Below are positions 9,101 through 15,788 of a DNA stretch of 34,059 bases, piece after piece. The notes under the pieces were generated by a model. That model was not told where the DNA came from. It worked only from the letters and a program-made list of their open reading frames with translations, and searched no databases. The stretch is from NCBI GenBank assembly GCA_003353795.1, contig PIVY01000035.1, forward strand, positions 1 to 34,059, in the 5' to 3' direction. The stretch is from a bacterium. Its GTDB lineage: Bacteria > Krumholzibacteriota > Krumholzibacteriia > LZORAL124-64-63. How positions within the stretch are numbered: position 1 is the first letter of the stretch; the number at the start of each line of letters is the position of its first letter. A program made the position numbers and the translations under genes.

Positions 9101-9500
9101 GACGTTGCTACTCGAACGCGGTCGGATCGAGGAGGCGCTGGTCTATCTCGAGGAGATCCACGGCCGGGTCGCGCCGGACCTAGAGCGCTCGGCGGTGCTG
9201 GCGACCTTGCGCAGCCTGGTGGCCATGAACCAGACCGCCACGGCCACGGTGTGGCTCGAGCAGATGATCACCGCCGAACCTCAATGGCGGCTCGGGTACG
9301 AACTGCTCTTCCGCGTCCACGAGGCCAACGGCGACGTCAGCCAGGCGGCCGACGTGGTCGAACGATATCGTCAGGCCAACGGTGGCGACGATCCGGCTCT
9401 CCGCAACGCTCTCGAGGAGATGCGGCGGCGGGCGCGACTCCAGGAGCAGCAGCGCCTGGAGCAGGAGATCCGTGACAGCGGCGCTCTGGAGGACGATTGA
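6183..9500 (+). CDS. DUF2723 multi-spanning GT-C-like protein with TPR-like C-terminus
   Basis: A large protein of about 1105 residues. The N-terminal half has a dozen or so hydrophobic segments. The first is followed by the DUF2723 loop FWDTAEY (D37, E40) and IPHQPGTPLY, the acidic outward loop expected of GT-C lipid-sugar-dependent transferases. The C-terminal half is soluble, with NGDNDTFPIWYLQ from residue ~691 and later helical TPR-like repeats ending in a charged coil. The eukaryotic DUF2723 protein TMEM260 is a protein O-mannosyltransferase, so transfer of a polyprenyl-phosphate-linked sugar to exported proteins is a fair hypothesis, not a demonstrated function. Start is uncertain: TTG 6183 has GAGG six nt upstream; GTG 6171 and ATG 6192 are alternatives. 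The stop overlaps the next ATG (TGATG). Confidence 0.85.
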   Translation: MDRMWYRRPDTWLQVAVLLLALGVYMATLGPTIDFWDTAEYVTTSHIVGIPHQPGTPLYVIVGRVFDILFGQPDTMKESLRTAWAVNFMSAVFSALAVMMVYLIIVRVARRSDPDSGWLARAGGLVGALFLLFSQTFWNNAIEAEVYGLAAFMMTTLTWVGLVWYDHRTERRSDWLLLLLIYLCGLGVGFHLGSLLVFPAVFLMVWLATDRQLPVLDLTLVSVGVALFLASTTFVTDGGVLITLILMYAAGCLLRAFWPLLMRAMGNDPGDGPLLRPFALYGLLLFVIGLSVHAVLMIRAGASPEPAINQTVPSDFETLLSVLRREQYPPLNPLERRADLGYQISYYYGFFMRQFSFLPATLESRVLFAGNMFGFIPAKLTLDHLSVLIGPVMLGLLGIVHTVRRARPLVWLLLLAYFINADFLNGYLNFTASEVRERDYFYFAAFLFFSVFIGLGASALLRWTSGALGSSQENLERSVDERPPGRPFVVTGFVYRVVLAFLAALILLVVIKDDTKSAWLGLFLFGGVFVGLGLARFVDSLAETRRGVAAPSAWQERSAGSRWIIGAVLGLVVIIGAVTLRMFTASTVDAVFAITVYVAVFGGLFLGYGERRGGPRPAPQPERPAGIKVDGLTRVAAVLLVILAALPVTGGLGVWEHDKWFTHDRSENRIAYEYAYNILAGLDENAIIFTNGDNDTFPIWYLQEVEHFRRDVTVVNLSLVNLGWYVKQLKRIEHPVALTYSDAEIDELRPILYRDKESGQPVYIMVREYVVKDIIDANRVIRSPRPIFFAVTIPRENMERYYPFLQMEGLAYRLTSERAEDGLPDTEPARLLSNVFGAYRFGALTDGDNALRQETFAAQAGWSSDQPVSHFLTGLEEPPNVDYDLMLEMIGGERTDVYRDPNTVNLLGNYPASIARAGFGYLSRAEELRRADGSIAFADTLSYDRYTGQALFCYELARVFDPYNGLVAAGYYPTLLLERGRIEEALVYLEEIHGRVAPDLERSAVLATLRSLVAMNQTATATVWLEQMITAEPQWRLGYELLFRVHEANGDVSQAADVVERYRQANGGDDPALRNALEEMRRRARLQEQQRLEQEIRDSGALEDD

Positions 9501-10552
9501 TGGCTGCCATCGACTGGAGTTTCCTGCGCCCTTCACTGCCCGCGGCCGTGAACGACGTCCTGACGCCGGGAGCGTCGGTGGTGGTCACCGGTTGCGCCGG
9601 ATTCATCGGCAGCCACATCAGCGAGGCGCTCCTCTCGCTGGGCTGCAAGGTCACCGGCGTGGACAGTCTCACCGACTACTACGATCCTGCCCAGAAGCGC
9701 GACAACCTGTCCGGGTTCGTCGACCATCCCGATTTCACCTTCCGTCACGAGGACCTCAACGACCTCGACGCGACGGAGCTTCTCGCCGGCGCGCGAGCCT
9801 GTTTCCATCTGGCGGCCCAGGCCGGCGTCCGCGCCAGCTGGGGACAGGAGTTCACGAATTACCTCGACTGGAACGTGCTCGCGACGCAGCGCCTGCTCGA
9901 AGCGTGCCGCACGGATGCGGTCCGCGGTGGATTGCATCGGCTCGTCTACAGCAGCAGCAGTTCGGTGTACGGCGATCAGCCGCGGTACCCGGTGACCGAG
10001 GACGATCTGCCCATGCCGCGGTCGCCCTACGGAGTGAGCAAGCTGGCGGCCGAGCACCTCTGTGTGCTCTACGGCGCCAACTACGAGGTTCCCACCACGA
10101 GCCTGCGCTACTTCACGGTCTACGGTCCGCGGCAACGCCCCGACATGGCCTTTCGCATCTACCTCGAGGACGCGCTGGACGGCCGCCAGTTCACCGTGTA
10201 CGGCGACGGCCAGCAGACGCGCGACTTCACCTTCGTGAGCGACGCGGTGCGGGCCAATCTGCTGGCCGTGGCAGCGCCGAACATGGCCGAGGTCTTCAAC
10301 GTGGGAGGTGGCGCGCGCATCTCGCTGCGGGATTCGCTGGCCATGCTCGACGGTCACCTCGCCGACGTGACCGGCGGTGCGGCACCCGCGGTTGTGTTCG
10401 AGGACACCGCCAAGGGCGATGTCCGGCACACCTACGCGGACCGCAGTCGAGTGGAAGAGCGTATCGGCTACGCGCCGATGGTGCCTCTGGAGGACGGTCT
10501 GCTTCGCGAGGTGCAGTGGACGGTGGACAGGAGGCGTCGCCTTGACGCCTGA
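9500..10552 (+). CDS. NAD-dependent UDP-sugar epimerase (UDP-GlcA/UDP-GlcNAc 4-epimerase-like)
   Basis: An extended short-chain dehydrogenase/reductase of 350 residues. It has the NAD motif GCAGFIG at residues 31-37, the segment VDSLTDYYDPAQKR typical of UDP-glucuronate and UDP-GlcNAc 4-epimerases, the Ser-rich strand YSSSSSVYG, catalytic Tyr177 and Lys181 (YGVSK) and RYFTVYGPRQRPDMA. These point to interconversion of nucleotide sugars for the cell surface; the exact sugar cannot be fixed. About 25 extra residues precede the Rossmann fold. ATG 9500 is chosen over a preceding TTG because GGAGG at 9488-9492 is well spaced and the overlap is the common TGATG. It overlaps the next gene by 11 nt. 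Confidence 0.88.
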   Translation: MAAIDWSFLRPSLPAAVNDVLTPGASVVVTGCAGFIGSHISEALLSLGCKVTGVDSLTDYYDPAQKRDNLSGFVDHPDFTFRHEDLNDLDATELLAGARACFHLAAQAGVRASWGQEFTNYLDWNVLATQRLLEACRTDAVRGGLHRLVYSSSSSVYGDQPRYPVTEDDLPMPRSPYGVSKLAAEHLCVLYGANYEVPTTSLRYFTVYGPRQRPDMAFRIYLEDALDGRQFTVYGDGQQTRDFTFVSDAVRANLLAVAAPNMAEVFNVGGGARISLRDSLAMLDGHLADVTGGAAPAVVFEDTAKGDVRHTYADRSRVEERIGYAPMVPLEDGLLREVQWTVDRRRRLDA

Positions 10553-11480
10553 TCCTACGCTGGACCTTTCCGTAGTGGTCCCCGCCTGGAACGAGGCCGA
10601 GTCCCTGCCCGAACTGGCCGAGCGCGTGCGAGCCGAGGCGGAGACCGCCGGACTCGATTGGGAATTGATCGTGGTGGACGATGGGTCCACCGACGCCACC
10701 TGGGACGCGGTCGCATCGCTGAACGCCGCCGACCCGCGGGTGCACGGCATCCGCTTCGCCCGCAACTACGGCAAGGCGGCGGCCCTCGCCTCGGGCTTCG
10801 AAGCGGCCCGTGGATCCCGGGTCATCACCATGGATGCCGATCTGCAGGACGACCCCGCCGAGATCCCGGCCCTGCTGGCCAAGCTGGACGAGGGCTGGGA
10901 TCTGGTGTCGGGCTGGAAGCAGGATCGCAAGGACAGCTTCATCAAGAACAACACCAGCAAGGTCTTCAACTGGTTCACGAGCCGCATGTGCGGATTACGT
11001 CTGCACGACTTCAACTGCGGTCTGAAGGCGTACCGCTGCGAGGTCACCCGGCACGTGCGCCTCTACGGCGACATGCACCGCTACGTGCCGGCCCTGGCCC
11101 ACCTCGACGGCTTCCGGGTCACCGAGATCCCCGTGCGCCACCACAAGCGCAAGCATGGCGAGACCAAATATGGATGGGATCGCTTCCTGCACGGATTCTT
11201 CGACCTGTTGACCGTGTACTTCCTGCACGCGCGCGGCACCTCGCCGCTGCATTTCTTCGGGCGGCTCGGGACTCTCTTCGGAGGGGTCGGCGGTCTGGTC
11301 TCCCTCTACTTCCTGCTCTGGTGGGCCACCGGACATGCCGTGCGGGTGCGGCCGATCCTGGTCCTCGGGCTGGTCCTCATCGTCATGGCCGTGCAGTTCA
11401 TCAGCCTGGGGCTCATCGCCGAGCTCATGGTTTCCGGCAACAATCCCGAGTCGAGTTACCGTGTCCGCGACCGCGTCTGA
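10542..11480 (+). CDS. GtrB/CsbB-like polyprenyl-phosphate glycosyltransferase (GT2)
   Basis: A 312-residue GT-A fold protein. Motifs in order are VVVPAWNEAESLP, VVDDGSTD, FARNYGKAAALASGF, MDADLQDDP, DFNCGLKAY and KHGETKYGWDRF, followed by two C-terminal transmembrane segments. That is the plan of GtrB/YfdH/CsbB enzymes, which put a hexose or GlcNAc on undecaprenyl phosphate at the inner face. TTG 10542 is chosen because GGAGG at 10530-10534 is seven nt upstream; a longer reading would run into the epimerase. The product would be a donor for an outward-facing GT-C enzyme; the YfhO and DUF2723 proteins in this cluster are candidates. Which sugar is used is unknown. Confidence 0.88.
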   Translation: MTPDPTLDLSVVVPAWNEAESLPELAERVRAEAETAGLDWELIVVDDGSTDATWDAVASLNAADPRVHGIRFARNYGKAAALASGFEAARGSRVITMDADLQDDPAEIPALLAKLDEGWDLVSGWKQDRKDSFIKNNTSKVFNWFTSRMCGLRLHDFNCGLKAYRCEVTRHVRLYGDMHRYVPALAHLDGFRVTEIPVRHHKRKHGETKYGWDRFLHGFFDLLTVYFLHARGTSPLHFFGRLGTLFGGVGGLVSLYFLLWWATGHAVRVRPILVLGLVLIVMAVQFISLGLIAELMVSGNNPESSYRVRDRV

Positions 11481-12393
11481 TTCCGGCGGCCAGCTCCCGT
11501 CCCTGTGCGTGGTGGTGGTCAACTGGAACGGCCGTGACGTCCTGGAGGACTGCCTACGCTCGTTGAGAGAGAGCGGCTATCCGGACCTGCGCGTGATCAT
11601 GGTCGACAACGCCTCCAGCGACAACTCGGTGGCGTACGCCCAGGGTCGGTTTCCGGAAGTCGAAATCCTCGAAAGCGACGAGAATCTGCGCTGGGCCGGC
11701 GGCAACAACCTGGCCCTGGCGGCGCTGCGCGACGAGGGTTGGCCCCAGCAGCAGGTTCTGCTGTTGAACAACGACACGGTGGTGCCCGAAGGCAGCCTGG
11801 AACGGCTGACCTGCGCGCTGGCCGCGGCGCCCGATGCCTGGGCCGCGACGCCCCGCATCCTGTACGCCGACGATCCGGCCCGGGTATGGTACGACGGTGG
11901 GCGCATCGGTCGGCACAGCGGCTGGGTCCGCCACGCCGGCATCCGCCAGCTGGCCGGCCGACTACCGGTGACCGAGAGCCGCGTGGAGTACGGCACCGGT
12001 TGCGCCCTGCTGCTCGGCATTCGGGCCCTCGAGACCTGCGGGCTGCTCGACACCGATTACCATTTCTACGGCGAAGATGCCGACTACTGTCTGCGGATCG
12101 CCGCCGCCGGCGGCGCGGTGCTGCACGTGCCCCGGTCGCTGGTCCTGCACAAGGTGAGCATGACGCTGGGCGTTGCGAGTCCGCGCAAGGTCTACCTGCG
12201 AAGCCGCAGCCACGTTCGGCTCCTGAATCGTCACTGGCCGGTCTGGCGACGGCTCGGACTCCTGCCGGCCCAGGCCGTCTACTTCGGCGGCCACCTGCTC
12301 TGGCATCTCTGGCATGGTCGGCCGGCGACCGCCCTGGCGATGGTCGAGGGCATTCTCGACGAGTTGCGTCATCGACCCATACCGGCGGCATGA
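11461..12393 (+). CDS. GT2 glycosyltransferase, rhamnosyltransferase (WbbL)-like
   Basis: A cytosolic GT2 enzyme of about 310 residues with the WbbL-group pattern: VVVVNWNGRDVLEDC, VDNASSDNS, RWAGGNNLAL, LLLNNDTVV, YGTGCALLLG and HFYGEDADYCLRI with a late catalytic-base-type acidic cluster. A weakly hydrophobic stretch near the C-terminus may associate with the membrane. GTG 11461 overlaps the previous gene by 20 nt; the ribosome site is poor, so a slightly later start is possible. The family often adds rhamnose or related deoxysugars to lipid-linked glycans, but the donor cannot be read from the sequence. A 64-nt gap follows. Confidence 0.87.
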   Translation: MSATASDSGGQLPSLCVVVVNWNGRDVLEDCLRSLRESGYPDLRVIMVDNASSDNSVAYAQGRFPEVEILESDENLRWAGGNNLALAALRDEGWPQQQVLLLNNDTVVPEGSLERLTCALAAAPDAWAATPRILYADDPARVWYDGGRIGRHSGWVRHAGIRQLAGRLPVTESRVEYGTGCALLLGIRALETCGLLDTDYHFYGEDADYCLRIAAAGGAVLHVPRSLVLHKVSMTLGVASPRKVYLRSRSHVRLLNRHWPVWRRLGLLPAQAVYFGGHLLWHLWHGRPATALAMVEGILDELRHRPIPAA

Positions 12394-12457
12394 GTGGACA
12401 GTGTCCGCGACGGGGTGTTAACCTCACCTTCGCCTCGCGCGGGAAAGGAGAACCGGA
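12394..12457 (+). promoter_or_regulatory. Gap with palindrome and possible promoter upstream of YfhO gene
   Basis: The gap contains the perfect palindrome GGACA-G-TGTCC at 12396-12406 and a -35-like TGGACA at 12395-12400 (five of six), with TAACCT 18 nt downstream at 12419-12424. A strong ribosome site AAAGGAG at 12444-12450 precedes the TTG start by seven nt. The promoter part is tentative because the -10 is weak. Confidence 0.3.
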
Positions 12458-15010
12458 TTGGCCAGGCGTCGACGTTCCGGCGGGGCGGATTCCCCAGTGA
12501 AAACCAGTGCTACGACCGGTCGCCTGCAGCCGCTGGCGCGGTTGCGCCCGTGGGCTCCGCTGGCGTTCGTCCTGATCCTGCTGGCGTTGATGTACCCCGA
12601 GCCGCTCTTCCAGGGCAAGGTCTACGGGAGTGCGGACGCCTCGTCGTCCGAGGCGTTCCGCCAGGTGGGGGACGCCGCGCGTGCCGACGGCTCGTTCCCG
12701 CTCTGGAATCCCTTCATCTTCGGCGGCATGCCGACCTTTGGCTCACTGGCCTACGCGCCGTGGGCCTACCCGCCGACCTCGTTCTTCGAGATGTTGCAGA
12801 ATCTGGGCGCGCCTCCCTTGACCTGGATGCTCGGTCATCTGCTCTTCGGCGGCCTGGGCATGTGGTGGCTCCTGGGGCGCTGGAAGGCGCCGTGGGCAGC
12901 GCGGCTGGCGGCTTGTGTGGCCTGGCTCTGGTTCGCCAAGATCGTGGCCTGGGGTGTGCACGGACACGGTACCAAGTTAGGCGCGGCCATGTACCTGCCC
13001 TGGCTGGTGGGCCTCTGCTGGGACATCCTGACCCGGGGCCGTCTCTGGTCGGTCGCCCTGGCAGCGGTTCTTCTGGGTCTGCAGTTCCTGCGCGGGCATC
13101 CACAGGTCACCTACTACACGTTGCTGCTCCTGGGCTTCCTCACAGTCTGGAATCTCGTCTGGCCGTTGGCTTACGGACCGCGGCCGGCGCTGGTCGGCCG
13201 ACTGCGCCGGACCGGGCTGATGGCCCTGGTGCTGGTGCTCGGATTCGCCATCGGTGCGGCGGTGTTGCTGCCGGTGCACGACTACGCCGCCATGTCCACA
13301 CGGGGAGCCGGCGGCGCGTCCGGCGGCGCCGGATCGGCCTTCGACTACGCGACCCAGTGGAGCCTGTCGCCGGAGGACCTGGCCGCCGTGGTGGTACCCG
13401 CCGCCGCGGGATTCGGCAAGGCGACCTATCTGGGCCGCATGCCTTTCAACGATTATCCCAACTACCTCGGACCTCTCCTGATCCTCCTGGCGGCAGCGGC
13501 CTGGTTCACGGGCCGGCGCAGCCTCGTGGTCGCACTCGGCGCCGGATCGCTGTTGGCGGTACTGATTGGAATGGGTCGATTCAGTCCAGGGCTCTACCAA
13601 CTCTGCTATGAGGCCCTTCCGTACTTCGACAAGTTCCGGGTGCCGTCCATGATCATGGTCCTGCCGGCCGTGGCGCTGGCTGTCCTTGCCGGACTCGGCA
13701 TGACCGCGCTGGCCGACGAGAAGCGCGTGTCGGTCGGCACGTTGCGCCGAGGCGCCCTGGTCCTGCTGGGGCTGGGGGGCGTGTGGCTGCTGGTCTCGGC
13801 CTCCGGTCTGAGCCAGGGGACTTACCAGCAGCACCTGACCGATCTTGCCGCCCGGAGCGGCAAACAGGCGGCCCCGGTGATCCTCGAGGCGGCGACGGAA
13901 CTCCATCGTGCGCTGCTCCTGCGTCAGGCCATGGTGCTGCTGGCGGCCGGCGGCGCCGTTCTGTTGGCCGCTCGCAAGGCCGATTTCCGGCGCGCCTGGC
14001 TCGCGCCGGCGCTCGCGCTCATCCTGATCGTGGACGTCGGCAGCGTGGCGAGGCTGGTCACCCATCCCGAGCGGGCGCTGACCGAGGTCGTGCGCACGGC
14101 GGACGGTGGGGGGCGCCTGGCCGCGGCTGGTGAGCTGGTCCGGGCCTGGGAGGGCTCGGCGCCGGTGCAGGTCGATCCCGACCTGGCGTCCGTGCTCCAG
14201 CAGGACGTGGGACACGGCCGACTCCTTCCACTTGGCCGTGACATGACCAGCAACGCTTACATGACCGTGGGCGTGCGGTCCCTGGGTGGCTACCATCCGG
14301 CCAAACCGGCTGCCGGGGAAGCTGTGCGCCAGCGGATCTTCTCCCAGTCGCCGGCCGGCCGGTTGGCGCGCTGGCTCGGCACATCTGCGGTGACCTACCC
14401 CGCGCAGCTGGGCCCGGAACAGCTGGACCTGTTGCGCGGACGGGGCCTGGATCTGGAATCTCCCGGACGAGCCGCCGGCCAGACGATGGTCTATCGGGTC
14501 CGCAACCCGCTGCCGCGTGCTCGCCTGGTCGACAGCTGGCAGCCGGTCACCGTGTTGCCAGAAGGGGACGCTCTGAATCCGTTCCTGGACGCCGTTGCCG
14601 GCGGCGGACATGACCCCGGGCTGGCCACCGTGCTGAACGACAAACCGGATCCCGTGCCCGAGAATGGCGTGGATCCGCTCCCGGTGCCCGAATTCGTCGT
14701 CGACGGCCTCAACGAGATCGTTCTGAGAGCCACGACCCCGCGTCCGGCCCTTCTCTTGCTTGCGGACCTCTGGGCTCCCGGGTGGCACGCCACGGTGAAC
14801 GGGGAGCCCGCACCGGTGCTGCGCGCGGATCTGATGCTGCGCGCCGTGGCCTTGCCGGCGGGTGCCCACGAGGTGCGCTTCATGTATCGTGACCCTGCCC
14901 GTGATCGCGGGCGGTTCCTGGCCGGCGCCGGGATCCTGGGGGTCATCATCCTGCTGGCTGTGGCCTGGCGTCGGGATCGCGTCGCCGCCACGAAGACCAT
15001 TGAGAGCTGA
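12458..15010 (+). CDS. YfhO family multi-spanning membrane protein (GT-C-like)
   Basis: An 850-residue membrane protein with about a dozen hydrophobic segments after a basic N-terminus. The outward loop contains YGSADASSSEAFRQ, LWNPFIFGGMPTFG and WAYPPTSFFEML, a YfhO signature. A long extracytoplasmic domain near the C-terminus (residues ~560-825) is followed by one last hydrophobic segment. In Bacillus subtilis YfhO acts with CsbB to decorate lipoteichoic acid with GlcNAc from undecaprenyl phosphate. By family analogy this protein may transfer a polyprenyl-phosphate sugar to a surface acceptor. Start TTG 12458 is set by the strong AAAGGAG ribosome site. The GtrB/CsbB-like gene lies two genes upstream. 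Confidence 0.85.
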   Translation: MARRRRSGGADSPVKTSATTGRLQPLARLRPWAPLAFVLILLALMYPEPLFQGKVYGSADASSSEAFRQVGDAARADGSFPLWNPFIFGGMPTFGSLAYAPWAYPPTSFFEMLQNLGAPPLTWMLGHLLFGGLGMWWLLGRWKAPWAARLAACVAWLWFAKIVAWGVHGHGTKLGAAMYLPWLVGLCWDILTRGRLWSVALAAVLLGLQFLRGHPQVTYYTLLLLGFLTVWNLVWPLAYGPRPALVGRLRRTGLMALVLVLGFAIGAAVLLPVHDYAAMSTRGAGGASGGAGSAFDYATQWSLSPEDLAAVVVPAAAGFGKATYLGRMPFNDYPNYLGPLLILLAAAAWFTGRRSLVVALGAGSLLAVLIGMGRFSPGLYQLCYEALPYFDKFRVPSMIMVLPAVALAVLAGLGMTALADEKRVSVGTLRRGALVLLGLGGVWLLVSASGLSQGTYQQHLTDLAARSGKQAAPVILEAATELHRALLLRQAMVLLAAGGAVLLAARKADFRRAWLAPALALILIVDVGSVARLVTHPERALTEVVRTADGGGRLAAAGELVRAWEGSAPVQVDPDLASVLQQDVGHGRLLPLGRDMTSNAYMTVGVRSLGGYHPAKPAAGEAVRQRIFSQSPAGRLARWLGTSAVTYPAQLGPEQLDLLRGRGLDLESPGRAAGQTMVYRVRNPLPRARLVDSWQPVTVLPEGDALNPFLDAVAGGGHDPGLATVLNDKPDPVPENGVDPLPVPEFVVDGLNEIVLRATTPRPALLLLADLWAPGWHATVNGEPAPVLRADLMLRAVALPAGAHEVRFMYRDPARDRGRFLAGAGILGVIILLAVAWRRDRVAATKTIES

Positions 15011-15014
15011 CATC

Positions 15015-15761
15015 ATGGAAGCGTCCACCAGCCAAGTCGCGCGTGACCGGGTCGAACGACCCATCGTGGTCGTGCCCACCTACAACGAGGCCGACAACAT
15101 CGGTCGTCTCGTGCCGCAGATCCTCGCTCAGGATCCGCGGCTGTCGGTGCTGGTGGTGGACGACAGTTCGCCCGACGGCACCGGCGACATCGTGCGCGGG
15201 CTGGCCGACTTCGGCGGGCGCGTGCAGCTTCTGACCCGCGAGGTCAAGGAAGGGCTGGGGCCCGCCTATCGTGCCGGCTTCGCCTGGGTTCTCGACAACA
15301 CCGATCACGACGCCGTCTTCGAGATGGACGCCGACTTCAGCCACGACCCCGCAGCGCTGCCACAGTTTCTGCGTGAGATCTCCACGTGCGACCTGGTGGT
15401 GGGCAGCCGCTACCTCCACGGCATCACCGTGGTGAACTGGCCGCTCAGCCGCCTGATCCTCTCGGTCGGCGCCAACATCTACGCGCAGAAGATCACCGGC
15501 CTACCCATCAAGGACTGCACCGGCGGCTTCAAATGTTTCCGGCGCGAGGTCCTGGAGGCCATGCCGCTGGACCGCGTCAAGAGCGACGGCTACAGCTTCC
15601 AGATCGAAATGAATTACCACGTCTGGAAGCGCGGCTTCCGGATGCGGGAGATCCCGATCATGTTCGTCGATCGGCAGGTCGGGGTCAGCAAGATGTCGCG
15701 CAAGATCATCTGGGAAGCTACCTGGATGGTCTGGGCTCTGCGGTTCAAGCGCGTCCCCTGA
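15015..15761 (+). CDS. Polyprenol-phosphate mannose synthase-like GT2 (Dpm1-like)
   Basis: A 248-residue soluble GT2 enzyme with the full Dpm1 motif set: VVPTYNEADNIGRL, VVDDSSPDGTG, EMDADFSHDP, VVGSRYLHG, NWPLSRLILSVGAN and DCTGGFKCFRREVL. Enzymes of this type move mannose from GDP-mannose to a polyprenyl phosphate at the cytosolic face, giving a lipid-linked donor for GT-C transferases. No C-terminal membrane anchor is present, as in the short Dpm1 class. ATG 15015 has GAGAG eight nt upstream and lies 4 nt after the YfhO gene stop, so the two are almost certainly co-transcribed. The mannose assignment comes from family similarity; a different hexose is possible. Confidence 0.86.
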   Translation: MEASTSQVARDRVERPIVVVPTYNEADNIGRLVPQILAQDPRLSVLVVDDSSPDGTGDIVRGLADFGGRVQLLTREVKEGLGPAYRAGFAWVLDNTDHDAVFEMDADFSHDPAALPQFLREISTCDLVVGSRYLHGITVVNWPLSRLILSVGANIYAQKITGLPIKDCTGGFKCFRREVLEAMPLDRVKSDGYSFQIEMNYHVWKRGFRMREIPIMFVDRQVGVSKMSRKIIWEATWMVWALRFKRVP

Positions 15762-15788
15762 TCTGCGTCCAACGTACCGAGGTACACA

